From assembly GCF_036192275.1 (NCBI RefSeq), contig NZ_CP108088.1:2667501-2731500 (forward strand): a stretch of 64,000 nt of DNA, written 5' to 3'. Shown one piece after another: positions 38,314 to 50,796 of the stretch. The DNA is from Streptomyces sp. NBC_00250. GTDB taxonomy: Bacteria > Actinomycetota > Actinomycetes > Streptomycetales > Streptomycetaceae. The translations under genes were made by a program, and so were the position numbers. How positions within the stretch are numbered: the stretch's first letter is position 1; each line of letters begins with the position of its first letter. A model generated the notes under the pieces. That model ran no database searches. It saw nothing but the letters and a program-made list of their open reading frames with translations, and was not told where the DNA came from.

Positions 38314-38750
38314 TCGGAGGCTTCGTCCTCGCCCGGCTTCTTGTAGGGGTCGGCCTCGCCCGCGAAGGCGGCGCCCGAGGACGCCTCCCGCACCTGGGCG
38401 TCCGAGGCCCGCGCCTTGTCGAGGAGGTCCTCGATGGTCTTGGCGTTCTCCGGGAGGGCGTCGGCCACGAAGGCCAGCGTCGGGGTGAACTTGGTCCCGG
38501 CCGCGCGGCCCACGGCCGAACGGAGGATGCCCTTGGCGCTCTCCAGGCCGGCGGCGGCGCTCGCCCGCTCCTCCTCGTCGCCGTAGACCGTGTAGAAGAC
38601 CGTGGCCTCCCGCAGGTCGCCGGTGACGCGGGTGTCCGTGATGGTCACGTGCGTGCCCAGGCGGGGGTCCTTGATGCCGCGCTGCAGCTTCTCGGCGACC
38701 ACCTCCCGGATGAGGTCTGCCAGCTTCTTCGCCCGCGCGTTGTCGGCCAC
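38310..38750 (-). CDS. rbfA: Ribosome-binding factor A
   Basis: 146 residues; a KH-type 30S maturation factor required for 16S 5'-end processing. DPRLGTHVTITDTRVTGDL and the helix RAKKLADLIREVVAEKLQRG are diagnostic. The GTG at 38750 follows GAAGGA; the frame extends upstream to overlap the DUF503 gene but that is not needed. Acidic C-terminal tail. Confidence 0.95.
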   Translation of the reverse strand: MADNARAKKLADLIREVVAEKLQRGIKDPRLGTHVTITDTRVTGDLREATVFYTVYGDEEERASAAAGLESAKGILRSAVGRAAGTKFTPTLAFVADALPENAKTIEDLLDKARASDAQVREASSGAAFAGEADPYKKPGEDEASE

Positions 38751-38781
38751 TGGTCCTTCTCCTTCTTTGCCTTGCTCAAAA

Positions 38782-39075
38782 TCAGTCTTCATCAGTGTGG
38801 AGCCTGCGGCGCACCGACAGCAGCTCCACCTCGGGACGGGCGGCGACGAGCCGCTCGCACCGGTCCAGTACGTCGCTGAGGTGTCCCGTGTCCCCCGCCA
38901 CCATCGCGACGCCGATCTCGGCCCGCCGATGGAGGTTCTGGCCGCCGACCTCCGCCACGCTCACCGCGAATTTCCGCTGGAGCTCGGCGATGATCGGCTT
39001 GACGACGGAGCGTTTCTCCTTCAACGAACGTACGTCGCCGAGGAGCAGATCGAAGGACAGTGTCCCCACATACAT
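38782..39075 (-). CDS. DUF503 family protein
   Basis: 97 residues matching DUF503 (SLKEKRSVVKPIIAELQRKF; EVGGQNLHRRAEIGVAMVAGD), small proteins encoded between infB and rbfA in many Gram-positives. Function unknown; placement suggests a link to ribosome maturation. The ribosome site is weak. It ends 31 bases before the rbfA start. Confidence 0.9.
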   Translation of the reverse strand: MYVGTLSFDLLLGDVRSLKEKRSVVKPIIAELQRKFAVSVAEVGGQNLHRRAEIGVAMVAGDTGHLSDVLDRCERLVAARPEVELLSVRRRLHTDED

Positions 39076-39157
39076 AGGTGTCCGGATGTCCCGCCGGTTC
39101 GGGTTCGGTGTGCCCGCCGACCGCTCGGCGGGAACATCCGAAACCGTACACGCAACG

Positions 39158-39201
39158 GCCGGGGCCGATCGACGGAATACTTTCCGCCGACCGGCCCCGG
39201 C
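39158..39201 (-). terminator. Terminator-like hairpin after infB
   Basis: 10-bp arms GCCGGGGCCG (39158-39167) and CGGCCCCGGC (39192-39201) with further pairing inside (GACGG/CCG-CCG). It lies 37 bases past the infB stop and before the DUF503 gene. Confidence 0.55.
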
Positions 39202-39237
39202 TCACTGCTGCGATCGGATCGCTCCGACCCGACGCGA

Positions 39238-42363
<3,126 letters not shown>

Positions 42364-42378
42364 TTTGCTCCTTTGTGA

Positions 42379-42447
42379 GGTCCGGGTTACCGCCGGACCG
42401 TCGCTACTTCATGGGCGTACTCATCGCGTACTCATCGAGTGCTCATC
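42379..42447 (-). promoter_or_regulatory. infB leader: tandem 11-nt repeats with overlapping mini-ORFs, then a hairpin
   Basis: Three 11-nt units (42437-42447, 42426-42436, 42415-42425) each begin ATGAG on the minus strand. They read as ATGA-overlapping mini-ORFs MSTR, MSTR and MSTPMK, each closed by a stop. Next comes GGTCCGG-CGGTAAC-CCGGACC (42399-42379), a 7-bp hairpin ending 15 bases before the infB start and next to its ribosome site. The layout resembles a translation-sensitive leader; function is inference. Confidence 0.5.
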
Positions 42448-42514
42448 GCAATCTCGACCTACTTCCAACTCGCGAGGTACCTGACCGCACGGTGTTCCGT
42501 GCCGTACTTCTTGT

Positions 42515-42796
42515 TCACTGCGGTGCCGGCTGTTCGATGTGATGACGTAGTTCCGCTGTTTCGAGCGGGCCCTGGACCTTGAAGGCCCTCGGGAACGCTC
42601 GGCGGCGGACCGCCAGATCGAGACAAGCCACGGCGGGGTGCAGGTACGCACCCCGGCCGGGCAGCGTACCGCGATGATCAGGAACGCACTCGTCCTCGCT
42701 CACCACGATCCGCAGCAGATCGCTCTTGGCCGCTCGCTCCCGGCATCCCACACAGGTTCGCTCAGGGCACGCGCGGGCATGCGTCCGGCCAGACAC
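42515..42796 (-). CDS. YlxR family (DUF448) RNA-binding protein
   Basis: 93 residues with the YlxR hallmarks RTCVGCRERA and GRGAYLHP. The family is encoded between nusA and infB in many bacteria; a nucleoid- or RNA-linked regulatory role, including interaction with RNase P reported in some species, is known for relatives. GTG start behind GGGAGG. Confidence 0.92.
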   Translation of the reverse strand: MSGRTHARACPERTCVGCRERAAKSDLLRIVVSEDECVPDHRGTLPGRGAYLHPAVACLDLAVRRRAFPRAFKVQGPLETAELRHHIEQPAPQ

Positions 42797-42870
42797 GATT
42801 AAGTCTACCTCCCCGTACCGACCTCACCTGTTTGGGGCAAGAATCGAACAGTTGTTGGCCAAAAACGGTC

Positions 42871-43866
42871 TCAGTCCTCCGGACCGCTCGGCTCCGTGTC
42901 CGGCCGGATGTCGATCCGCCAGCCGGTGAGGCGCGCGGCGAGGCGGGCGTTCTGGCCCTCCTTGCCGATCGCCAGCGACAGCTGGTAGTCCGGCACCGTC
43001 ACGCGCGCGGAGCGGGCCATCATGTCGACGACCTCGACCTTCGAGACCCGCGCCGGGGAGAGCGCGTTCGCCACCATCTCGGCCGGGTCGTCCGACCAGT
43101 CGACGATGTCGATCTTCTCGCCGAGCAGCTCCGCCATCACGTTCCGGACACGGCTGCCCATCGGACCGATGCAGGCGCCCTTGGGGTTCAGGCCCGAACG
43201 GGTGGAGCGGACGGCGATCTTGGTGCGGTGACCGGCCTCACGGGCGATGGCGGCGATCTCCACCGAGCCGTCGGCGATCTCCGGCACCTCGAGGGCGAAG
43301 AGCTTCTTCACCAGATTGGGGTGGGTACGCGAAAGGGTGACGGACGGACCGCGGACACCCTTCGCCACCCGGACGACGTACGTGCGCAGCCGCAGACCGT
43401 GCGTGTAGTCCTCGCCCGGCACCTGCTCCTGCACCGGAAGAATGGCTTCCAGCTTGTCGTCCAGCCGGACCAGGACGTTCTTCGGGTCCTTGCCCTGCTG
43501 CACCACACCGGCGACGACATCGCCCTCGCGGCGGGCGTACTCGCCGAACGTCACGTCGTTCTCGGCGTCCCGCAGTCGCTGCTGGATCACCTGGCGGGCG
43601 GTGCTCGCCGCGATCCGGCCGAAGTCGGACGGGGTGTCGTCGAAGTCCTTGGGCTCCTGGCCCTCCTCCAGATCGGAGGGGTCTTCCTTCGCCCACACCG
43701 TCACGTGACCGGTGAGCCGGTCCAGCTCCACACGCGCGTGGCGGCGGGCGTCGGGGGTGCGGTGGTAGGCGATGAGGAGGGCCGACTCGATCGCCTCGAC
43801 CAGCAGGTCGAAGGAGATCTCCTTCTCATTCGCCAAGCCCTTGAGCAGCTTCACGTCGATGTCCAC
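42871..43866 (-). CDS. nusA: Transcription termination/antitermination factor NusA
   Basis: 331 residues: N-terminal RNAP-binding domain ([20 protein letters not shown]), S1 domain, and two KH domains ([37 protein letters not shown]). It lacks the C-terminal acidic repeats of E. coli NusA, as usual for actinobacteria. GTG at 43866 after GGAGG; two bases past the rimP stop. NusA acts with boxA in rrn leaders such as that at the left of this window. Confidence 0.96.
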   Translation of the reverse strand: MDIDVKLLKGLANEKEISFDLLVEAIESALLIAYHRTPDARRHARVELDRLTGHVTVWAKEDPSDLEEGQEPKDFDDTPSDFGRIAASTARQVIQQRLRDAENDVTFGEYARREGDVVAGVVQQGKDPKNVLVRLDDKLEAILPVQEQVPGEDYTHGLRLRTYVVRVAKGVRGPSVTLSRTHPNLVKKLFALEVPEIADGSVEIAAIAREAGHRTKIAVRSTRSGLNPKGACIGPMGSRVRNVMAELLGEKIDIVDWSDDPAEMVANALSPARVSKVEVVDMMARSARVTVPDYQLSLAIGKEGQNARLAARLTGWRIDIRPDTEPSGPED

Positions 43867-43868
43867 GG

Positions 43869-44366
43869 CTACGCCTCCTCTTCCTTCTTGTCCTTGCGGT
43901 TGAACTCGATCTCGACACGCGCCTTGACCACGTCGCCGAACTCGACCCGGCGGGCGGTGGGCTTGCGCCCCTTCACGCCCGGCACTTCGAGGTCGAGGCC
44001 GTCGTCGTCCACGGCGATGATCCGCGCGACCAGTTCTTCGGCTTCGGCGAGCTGGAGCTTGACCAGCCGGCCGGTGGCCCGTACGTAGTGGCGGTGCTGG
44101 GTCAGGGGGCGGTCGGCGCCGGGGGAGCTGACTTCGAGGACGTACTCGCCCTCGCCCATCGCGTCGGTCTCGTCGAGCTTCTCGGAGATCGCGCGGCTCA
44201 GCTCGGCACAGACGTCCAGCTCCACGCCCTCGTCCGAGTCGACGACGATCCGCAGCAGTCCACGACGGCCGGCCCGGGACACCTCGATCTCTTCCAGATC
44301 CAGGTCCTTCGCGTGGACGAGCGGCTCCACGAGTCCGCGCAGCCTGTCGCTCTGGGTGGTGCTCAT
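43869..44366 (-). CDS. rimP: Ribosome maturation factor RimP
   Basis: 165 residues; needed for 30S assembly. [19 protein letters not shown] is the family signature. First gene of the rimP-nusA-ylxR-infB cluster, divergent from the Tat lipoprotein gene. Lys/Glu-rich C-terminus. Confidence 0.95.
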   Translation of the reverse strand: MSTTQSDRLRGLVEPLVHAKDLDLEEIEVSRAGRRGLLRIVVDSDEGVELDVCAELSRAISEKLDETDAMGEGEYVLEVSSPGADRPLTQHRHYVRATGRLVKLQLAEAEELVARIIAVDDDGLDLEVPGVKGRKPTARRVEFGDVVKARVEIEFNRKDKKEEEA

Positions 44367-44545
44367 CCGGGTGACTCCTCGGCCGCGTGTGCTGTTGTGG
44401 GTTCGCCGCGTGTTCGTCGCGTGTCAGACCAAAGGGTATCCGGTCCGGGAGGGTGTTGCCGTCCATCGCCCCGGGGCCCGCGGGTACGCTCGCCTGCGGT
44501 GATCCCGACGATCTTCGACCACGTAGCACAGCCGAGGGAGAGAGT

Positions 44546-45091
44546 GTGACGACGACGGGCAGGCGCGCACTCCTGACGGCGGGGATCTCCACCGCCGCGG
44601 CGGCACTGTCGGGCTGCACCTCCGAGGCCCCCGGTCCCCGGAAGCCCAGCGCCGCCGAGGTGGAGGCCGAACGGGTGGCACGGGCCGAGGCGAACCTGCG
44701 GCTGCGCTCCGTGACCGCCTCCAGGACCCTGCTGGAACGTTACGACGCGGCGCTCGCCGCGCACCCGGCCCTCGCGCCCCGGCTGAACCCGCTGCGGCGC
44801 TCGGTGGCGGCGCACGCCAAGGCCCTCGGCGAGGGCGGCACGACCGTACGGCCCGCGACGGCCTCACCGAGCGCCGCCTCCGCGAAGCCGACGCCCTCCC
44901 CCGTCCCCGTGACCGTCGCGGCCGACCCCCGGACCGCGCTCAAGGAGCTCGCGGCGGCCGAACGCGCCACCTCCGACGCACACACCGCCGCGCTGGTCAC
45001 CGCCCCGTCCGAGTACGCCCGGCTGCTCGCCTCCGTGGCCGCCGCCGGCGCCGCGCACGCGTACCTGCTGACCGAAGGAGCACGGGCATGA
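44546..45091 (+). CDS. Tat-type lipoprotein, ferritin-like helical protein
   Basis: 181 residues. The N-terminus [11 protein letters not shown], hydrophobic stretch and lipobox LSGC (Cys about residue 27) indicate a twin-arginine-exported lipoprotein. The mature part is helical and Ala/Arg-rich with a disordered Ser/Pro segment in the middle (about 115-130). GTG start at 44546 after GAGGGAGAGA. It overlaps the next gene by ATGA. Function unknown. Confidence 0.8.
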   Translation: MTTTGRRALLTAGISTAAAALSGCTSEAPGPRKPSAAEVEAERVARAEANLRLRSVTASRTLLERYDAALAAHPALAPRLNPLRRSVAAHAKALGEGGTTVRPATASPSAASAKPTPSPVPVTVAADPRTALKELAAAERATSDAHTAALVTAPSEYARLLASVAAAGAAHAYLLTEGARA

Positions 45092-45504
45092 GCGCCCTCG
45101 ACGCGACCCAGGCCGCGCTGGCCGCCGAACACGCGGCGGTGTACGGGTACGGGGTCGTCGGCGGCCGGATCGGTGCCGAACGGCGGGCCGAGGCCACCGC
45201 CGCGTACGAGGCGCACCGGGCGCGCCGGGACGCGCTGCGCCGGAGCGTGCGCGACCTCGGCGGCACACCGGTCGCGGCGGAGGCCGCGTACGAGCTGCCG
45301 TTCCGGGTCGCGGACCCGGCCGGCGCCGCGCGCCTCGCGGCCGTCCTGGAGGACCGGGTGGCCGGGATCTACTCCGACCTGGTCCGGGCCGCCGAGGGCC
45401 CCGGGCGGCGCGAGGCGGCCGCCGCGCTGAGGGAGGCGGCGGTACGCGCCGTCCGCTGGCGCGGCAGCGACGTAACCTTTCCTGGGCTCGCCGAGCGGGT
45501 GTGA
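45088..45504 (+). CDS. Ferritin-like DUF4439 protein
   Basis: 138 residues, all-helical, matching DUF4439: ALAAEHAAVYGYGVVGGRIG near the start and HRARRDALRRSVRDLGGTP in the middle. DUF4439 proteins have a ferritin-like fold, but I do not see a full di-iron ExxH pair, so metal binding is uncertain. Coupled to the lipoprotein gene, with which it may function. Confidence 0.85.
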   Translation: MSALDATQAALAAEHAAVYGYGVVGGRIGAERRAEATAAYEAHRARRDALRRSVRDLGGTPVAAEAAYELPFRVADPAGAARLAAVLEDRVAGIYSDLVRAAEGPGRREAAAALREAAVRAVRWRGSDVTFPGLAERV

Positions 45505-45535
45505 GTCCCGCCCCGACCGAAGGAACAACGTACGC

Positions 45536-46435
45536 ATGGGTTTCGAACCGCCGCAGCGACTGATCAGGACGCTCGGCGAGACGTACGGGGACGCCGCGGC
45601 GGCCGAGTGGCTCGGGAAACTGCCCGAGCTCGCCGATCAGGTGCTCGACCACGCCTCTCTGGACACCGAACGGGTGATGGCGCCCGGCGGGCGGAGCAGC
45701 CTGGTCGTGCTCGTCCGGCGGCCCGACGGCTCCCCCGCCGCGCTCAAGATCGCGCCCCCGTTCGCCCGGCCGGACCTGGAGCGGGACGCGCTCGCGCACT
45801 GGAACGGCTGGGGCGCGGTCCGGCTCCTCGACGAGGCCGAGGAGGGCGCGCTCGTCCTCGAACGACTGCACCCCGAGGTCTCCCTGCGCTCGCTGCCCGA
45901 GGCGAAGGCGCTCCTGGAGGCGGCGGGGACCGTACGCAAGCTGTGGGTCGAGCCCGCGGCGGAGCACGGATTCGAGACCGTGACCGAACGGACCGCCCGG
46001 CAGGCGGCGGCGATGGTCCCGTACCGGTCCGAGGCGGCGACCTCGGAGCTGACGGCGGCGGCGCTCGCGGCGCGCGAGGAGCTGGTGGCGGCCTCCTCGG
46101 AGTCGATGCTGCTGCACGGGAACTTCCGGCAGGGCAAGGTACTCGGCGGTGACCGGGCGCCCTGGCTGGCCGTCGGCCCGGAGCCGCTGGTCGGCGAGCG
46201 GGCGTACGACCTGGCCCGGCTGGTACGGGACCGGGTCGAGGACCTGGTGGCCGCGTCCTCGGGCGCCTCGGCCGCCCGGCGGCGGGTCAACAAGCTGGCG
46301 GACTCCCTGGACCTGGACCGGGAGCGGCTGCGCGGCTGGACGCTGTTCCGCGCGGTCGAGTCGGGGACGCGGGCGCTGACGGCGGGGCGCCGGCAGGATG
46401 CCGAGCTGCTCCTTGAGTTCGCGAGCTGGCTGTAG
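45536..46435 (+). CDS. Aminoglycoside-phosphotransferase-fold protein, probably inactive as kinase
   Basis: 299 residues resembling the aminoglycoside/hydroxyurea kinase family. The ATP lysine region AALKIAPP (Lys71) and overall layout are present, and the end ERAYDLARLVRDR fits. But the catalytic loop reads HGNFRQGKVL (Asn196 for the base Asp; Lys201 for the metal Asn) and the following DxD-like position reads LAVGPEPL with no aspartate, so phosphotransfer is doubtful. It follows the ferritin-like gene by 31 bases. It should not be called a resistance gene from this sequence. Confidence 0.8.
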   Translation: MGFEPPQRLIRTLGETYGDAAAAEWLGKLPELADQVLDHASLDTERVMAPGGRSSLVVLVRRPDGSPAALKIAPPFARPDLERDALAHWNGWGAVRLLDEAEEGALVLERLHPEVSLRSLPEAKALLEAAGTVRKLWVEPAAEHGFETVTERTARQAAAMVPYRSEAATSELTAAALAAREELVAASSESMLLHGNFRQGKVLGGDRAPWLAVGPEPLVGERAYDLARLVRDRVEDLVAASSGASAARRRVNKLADSLDLDRERLRGWTLFRAVESGTRALTAGRRQDAELLLEFASWL

Positions 46436-46477
46436 GGGAATACCCTTTTTGTACCGTTCGGCTCAATCCAGGGGGCC

Positions 46478-47410
46478 GTGATGATCGAAGAGCTGCTGGT
46501 GGCGGTGGCCGGCGCGGCCGCGGCGGCCGCCGTGTACGCCGGTGCGGCCGCGCGGGTCGTGAAGCAGTACGAGCGAGGCGTCGTGTTCCGCTTCGGGCGG
46601 CTGCGCGACGACGTGAGATCACCCGGCTTCACGATGATCGTTCCGGTCGTCGACCGCCTGCACAAGGTGAACATGCAGATCGTCACGATGCCCGTGCCCG
46701 CGCAGGAGGGCATCACGCGGGACAACGTGACGGTGCGGGTCGACGCGGTCGTCTACTTCAAGGTCGTCGACGCGGCGGACGCCCTCATACGGGTCGAGGA
46801 CTACAAGTTCGCGGTCTCCCAGATGGCCCAGACCTCGCTGCGGTCCATCATCGGCAAGAGCGATCTGGACGACCTGCTGTCCAACCGCGAGAAGCTCAAC
46901 CAGGGCCTTGAACTGATGCTCGACAGCCCGGCGATGGGCTGGGGCGTCGCGATCGACCGCGTCGAGATCAAGGACGTCTCCCTCCCGGAGACGATGAAGC
47001 GCTCGATGGCCCGGCAGGCGGAGGCCGACCGGGAACGCCGGGCACGGGTCATCAACGCGGACGCGGAACTCCAGGCCTCGAAGAAGCTGGCGGAGGCGGC
47101 GGAGGTCATGTCCGACCAGCCCGCGGCGCTGCAACTGCGCCTGCTGCAGACGGTGGTGGCGGTGGCGGCGGAGAAGAACTCGACGCTGGTACTGCCGTTC
47201 CCGGTGGAGCTGCTGAGGTTCCTGGAGCGGTCGACGGCGGGGGCTCCGGCCGCCGTGAACGAGACACGCGCCGTGGCGCCGACTCCGTCGCCGCCGCCGG
47301 TCAGTGACGCGTATCTGAAGGGCGCGGCGCACGCGGCCGAAGGGGTGGAGCCGGTGGAGGACCTGGCGGGGGCGTCGGTGGAGCCGGCACCACCGGAGGA
47401 AGGCGCCTGA
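46478..47410 (+). CDS. SPFH/band-7 (slipin-like) membrane protein
   Basis: 310 residues: N-terminal hydrophobic anchor (about 5-26), then an SPFH domain (QYERGVVFRFGRL; DNVTVRVDAVVYFKV; QAEADRERRARVINADAE) as in slipins, and a Pro-rich tail. Such proteins oligomerise at membrane microdomains. A GTG (46478) directly followed by ATG (46481) leaves the exact start open. It ends at a strong bidirectional terminator facing proS. Confidence 0.92.
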   Translation: MMIEELLVAVAGAAAAAAVYAGAAARVVKQYERGVVFRFGRLRDDVRSPGFTMIVPVVDRLHKVNMQIVTMPVPAQEGITRDNVTVRVDAVVYFKVVDAADALIRVEDYKFAVSQMAQTSLRSIIGKSDLDDLLSNREKLNQGLELMLDSPAMGWGVAIDRVEIKDVSLPETMKRSMARQAEADRERRARVINADAELQASKKLAEAAEVMSDQPAALQLRLLQTVVAVAAEKNSTLVLPFPVELLRFLERSTAGAPAAVNETRAVAPTPSPPPVSDAYLKGAAHAAEGVEPVEDLAGASVEPAPPEEGA

Positions 47411-47420
47411 GGGTCCCACG

Positions 47421-47467
47421 ACGTGAGGGAGGGGCGGGGGCCTCGGGCCCCCGCCCCTCCCTCACGT
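47421..47467. terminator. Bidirectional terminator between the SPFH gene and proS
   Basis: Perfect 22-bp stem (47421-47442/47446-47467) with a TCG loop, followed by TT on the plus strand, between convergent genes. Among the strongest hairpins in the window. Confidence 0.9.
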
Positions 47468-47476
47468 TTCCCGGAG

Positions 47477-49177
47477 TCAGGCGGTCAGGCGGGCGATCGC
47501 CTCGTCCACCGTCAGTTCCTCGCGGTCGCCGGTGCGGCGGTCCTTGAGTTCCACGACGCCCTCCGCCGAGCGACGGCCCGCGACCAGGATCTTCGGGACG
47601 CCCATCAGCTCCGCGTCGGTGAACTTGACGCCCGGGGAGACGCCCGCGCGGTCGTCGACGAGGACGCGGAGGCCCGCGGCGGACAGCTTGTCGGAGACCT
47701 CCAGGGCCAGCTCGGTCTGGAGGGCCTTGCCGGCCGCGACGACGTGGACGTCGGCCGGGGCGACCTCGGCGGGCCAGCACAGGCCCTTCTCGTCGGCCGA
47801 CTGCTCGGCCAGCGCGGCGACGGCGCGCGAGACGCCGATGCCGTACGAGCCCATGGTGACGCGGACGGGCTTGCCGTTCTGGCCGAGGACGTCGAGCTTG
47901 AGGGCGTCGGCGTACTTGCGGCCCAGCTGGAAGATGTGGCCGATCTCGATGGCGCGGTCCAGCTTCAGGCCGGTGCCGCACTTGGGGCACGGGTCGCCCT
48001 CCTGCACGACGACGACGTCGACGTACTCCTCGACCTCGAAGTCACGGCCCGCGACGACGTTCTTCGCGTGCATGCCGTCCTTGTTCGCGCCGGTGATCCA
48101 CGCGGTGCCCGGGGCCACCCGGGGGTCGGCGATGTACGTGACCTTCTCCAGGCCCTGCGGGCCGACGTAGCCCCGCACGAGGTCCGCGCGCTCGGCGAAG
48201 TCGGCCTCGGTGACCATCTCGACGGTCGCCGGGGCGAAGTGCTCCTCGACCTTGCCCATGTCGACCTCGCGGTCGCCGGGCACGCCCACGGCGACGATCT
48301 CGCCGTCGACCTTGACCAGGAGGTTCTTCAGCGTGGCGGAGGCCGGGACGCCGAGCGAGGCGGCCAGCGTCTCGATGGTCGGGGTGTCGGGGGTGGGGAT
48401 CTCCTCGGCGGCCGGGACGGCGGAGCCGTCGACCGGCTGCAGCTCGTACGAGATCGCCTCGGTGTTCGCCGCGAAGTCGCAGTTCGGGCAGTCGGCGAAG
48501 GTGTCCTCGCCGGCCTCGGCCGGGGCGAGGAACTCCTCGGACTTCGAGCCGCCCATCGCGCCGGCGGTGGCCGCGACGATGCGGTAGTCGAGGCCGAGGC
48601 GCTCGAAGACCCGCTGGTAGGCCTGGCGGTGCAGGGCGTAGGACTGGGCGAGGCCCTCGTCCTCCGTGTCGAAGGAGTACGAGTCCTTCATCAGGAACTC
48701 GCGGCCGCGGAGGATGCCGGCGCGGGGGCGGGCCTCGTCACGGAACTTGTTCTGGATCTGGTACAGGATGACCGGCAGGTCCTTGTAGGACGAGCACTGG
48801 TCCTTGACCAGGAGGGTGAAGATCTCCTCGTGCGTCGGGCCGAGGAGGTAGTCGCCGCCCTTGCGGTCCTGGAGGCGGAAGAGCTCGGCGCCGTACTCGT
48901 CCCAGCGGCCCGTCGCCTCGTACGGCTCACGCGGCAGCAGCGCGGGGAGGGTGACCTCCTGCGCGCCGATCGCGTCCATCTCCTCGCGGACGATGCGCTC
49001 GATGTTGGAGAGGACCTTCTTGCCGAGGGGCAGCCAGCTCCAGATGCCGGCGGCGGTGCGGCGCACGTAACCGGCGCGGACGAGGAGCTTGTGACTGAGG
49101 ACCTCGGCGTCGGCCGGGTCGTCGCGCAGCGTCTTCGCCATCAACTGGGACATGCGCTGGACCGGTGCGTTGGCCAT
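47477..49177 (-). CDS. proS: Prolyl-tRNA synthetase
   Basis: 566 residues of the bacterial (long) class II type, with motif 2 ([21 protein letters not shown]), the inserted editing domain (about 230-400) and motif 3 GSYGIGVSR. The ATG at 49177 ([11 protein letters not shown]) follows AGGAG; the frame upstream is spurious. Standalone transcript ending at a bidirectional terminator. Confidence 0.97.
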   Translation of the reverse strand: MANAPVQRMSQLMAKTLRDDPADAEVLSHKLLVRAGYVRRTAAGIWSWLPLGKKVLSNIERIVREEMDAIGAQEVTLPALLPREPYEATGRWDEYGAELFRLQDRKGGDYLLGPTHEEIFTLLVKDQCSSYKDLPVILYQIQNKFRDEARPRAGILRGREFLMKDSYSFDTEDEGLAQSYALHRQAYQRVFERLGLDYRIVAATAGAMGGSKSEEFLAPAEAGEDTFADCPNCDFAANTEAISYELQPVDGSAVPAAEEIPTPDTPTIETLAASLGVPASATLKNLLVKVDGEIVAVGVPGDREVDMGKVEEHFAPATVEMVTEADFAERADLVRGYVGPQGLEKVTYIADPRVAPGTAWITGANKDGMHAKNVVAGRDFEVEEYVDVVVVQEGDPCPKCGTGLKLDRAIEIGHIFQLGRKYADALKLDVLGQNGKPVRVTMGSYGIGVSRAVAALAEQSADEKGLCWPAEVAPADVHVVAAGKALQTELALEVSDKLSAAGLRVLVDDRAGVSPGVKFTDAELMGVPKILVAGRRSAEGVVELKDRRTGDREELTVDEAIARLTA

Positions 49178-49245
49178 GGTTCTCGTACTCCTGCCGGGTA
49201 AGGATGGTGCCCCGAGATTAGCCGGGCCGCCCCGAGTCGGAGAAA

Positions 49246-49791
49246 TCAGTTCCGGCGCTTGAGCGGCAGGGGCGCGCCCATCACCGCGTACGGGCGGGCG
49301 GCGCTCGGGAAGTGGACCTGGCGGGCGAGGTCCTCGTAGCCGAGCGAGCGGTAGAGGCCGCGGGCCGGGCTCTCGGTGTCGATCGCGGAGAGGATGGAGC
49401 GCGGCTCGGCGGCGCTGTCGGTGATGGTGGTGATCAGCTCGCGGCCCACGCCGCGCCCCTGGTGGGCCGGGTGGACGTGCAGTTCGGTGATGACGAAGGA
49501 GTCGTCGAGCCAGTCGGTGGTGCCGGTCGCGCGCAGGTACGACTCGACGACGGTGGACCACCAGTGACCGCGGTCGTTGGGCATCCCGTACACGAATCCG
49601 ACGAGCTTCCCGTCAGGGGTGGTGGCCCCGTAGGCGCGGGCACCGGGGCTCATCAGGTGGCGCAGCACGATGTGCCGGCGTACGGCGATCTCGTCCTCGT
49701 CCAGGCCGAAGGCGAGCGCCTGCACGGCGAGTGCCTCGTCCACGCGGGCGGCGAGATTGACCGGTCCGATCATGACTTCTGCGTCATCCAT
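49246..49791 (-). CDS. GNAT family N-acetyltransferase
   Basis: 181 residues with the acetyl-CoA motif [15 protein letters not shown] and the preceding beta-strand ITEL. Substrate unknown. The ATG at 49791 ([10 protein letters not shown]) is used; a GTG at 49800 is possible. It starts 28 bases downstream of another GNAT gene on the same strand. Confidence 0.85.
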   Translation of the reverse strand: MDDAEVMIGPVNLAARVDEALAVQALAFGLDEDEIAVRRHIVLRHLMSPGARAYGATTPDGKLVGFVYGMPNDRGHWWSTVVESYLRATGTTDWLDDSFVITELHVHPAHQGRGVGRELITTITDSAAEPRSILSAIDTESPARGLYRSLGYEDLARQVHFPSAARPYAVMGAPLPLKRRN

Positions 49792-49819
49792 GCGGCGCAC
49801 CCTACAAGCGGCCGGGGCC

Positions 49820-50665
49820 TCAGAACAGCACGCTCATGAAGGCGCCGGTCTCCTGGAAGCCGACGCGGCGGTACGAGGCCCTCGCGGGGGTGTTGTAGTC
49901 GTTCACGTACAGGCTGACGACGGGTGCGACATCCGCCAGGGCGTACCGGAGGACGGCGGCCATGCCCGATTCGGAGAGGCCCTTGCCGCGGTGCTCGGGG
50001 GCGACCCAGACGCCCTGGATCTGGCAGGCCTGTCGGGTGGCGGCGCCGATCTCGGCCTTGAAGACGACCTTGCCGTCCTCGATGCGGGCGAAGGAGCGGC
50101 CGGCGCCGACGAGCTCGGCGACCCGGGCCTGGTAGAGGAGTCCGCCGTCGTTGGCGAGCGGGGAGATGCCGACCTCCTCGGTGAACATGGCCACGCAGGC
50201 GGGCATGATCACGTCCATCTCGTCCTTGCGGACGCGGCGCACCAGCGGGTCGGGGGCGACGGTGACGGAGGGTTCCTCGGCGACCATCAGCGGCTGGCGG
50301 GCGCGGACGTCCCTGGCCGGGCCCCAGCTGGGCTCCAGGAGCCGCCACAGTTCGGTGGTGGGCTCGGCGGGACCGACGATCGAGGAGCAGCGGCGGCCGA
50401 TCCTGCGGGCCCGGTCGGCGAAGGCGCGGACCGCCTCGGGGGTCGCGCAGAGGGGCACGAGGTTGGCGCCTGAGTAGCAGAGGGAGCGCAGCCGGCCCTC
50501 GCTGTACCAGCCCCACATCTCGCCGCCGAGGCGCCAGGGGTCGAGCCCGGCGACCTGGACGCGGGCGGTCACGAAGGCGTTCTCGACGGGGGCGCTCTCC
50601 AGAACGGCGAGTGCGGCGCCGAGGTCGGCGGGTTCGAGGACCCGGGTGGCGGGTTGTGTCAGCAC
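49820..50665 (-). CDS. GNAT acetyltransferase with DUF4081-like N-terminal domain
   Basis: 281 residues: an N-terminal substrate domain (about 1-130, ENAFVTARVQVAGLDPWRLGGEMWG), then a GNAT domain with VWVAPEHRGKGLSESGMAAVL and YVNDYNTPARASYRRVGF. Lies downstream of ispG, separated by a terminator. Substrate unknown; the family is common near ispG in actinomycetes. Confidence 0.88.
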   Translation of the reverse strand: MLTQPATRVLEPADLGAALAVLESAPVENAFVTARVQVAGLDPWRLGGEMWGWYSEGRLRSLCYSGANLVPLCATPEAVRAFADRARRIGRRCSSIVGPAEPTTELWRLLEPSWGPARDVRARQPLMVAEEPSVTVAPDPLVRRVRKDEMDVIMPACVAMFTEEVGISPLANDGGLLYQARVAELVGAGRSFARIEDGKVVFKAEIGAATRQACQIQGVWVAPEHRGKGLSESGMAAVLRYALADVAPVVSLYVNDYNTPARASYRRVGFQETGAFMSVLF

Positions 50666-50745
50666 GAAGGGGGCCTCACCGTACGGTTCTACGTGGTCCC
50701 AGCACTTTACCCCTCTCGCCTGTGGCGGGGCCCTTCACGCACACG

Positions 50746-50779
50746 AAGCCCCTCCGCCCGGTGGGGTGGAGGGGCTTCG
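50746..50779 (-). terminator. Terminator after ispG
   Basis: 11-bp arms GAAGCCCCTCC (50746-50756) and GGAGGGGCTTC (50769-50779), 18 bases past the ispG stop, before the GNAT gene. Confidence 0.75.
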
Positions 50780-50796
50780 GCGTGGAAGGCCGGGGG

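Noticed and set aside
45536..46435. Antibiotic-resistance phosphotransferase
   Set aside because: Fold resembles the family, but the catalytic Asp, metal Asn and second Asp are missing; context is not a resistance or biosynthetic cluster.
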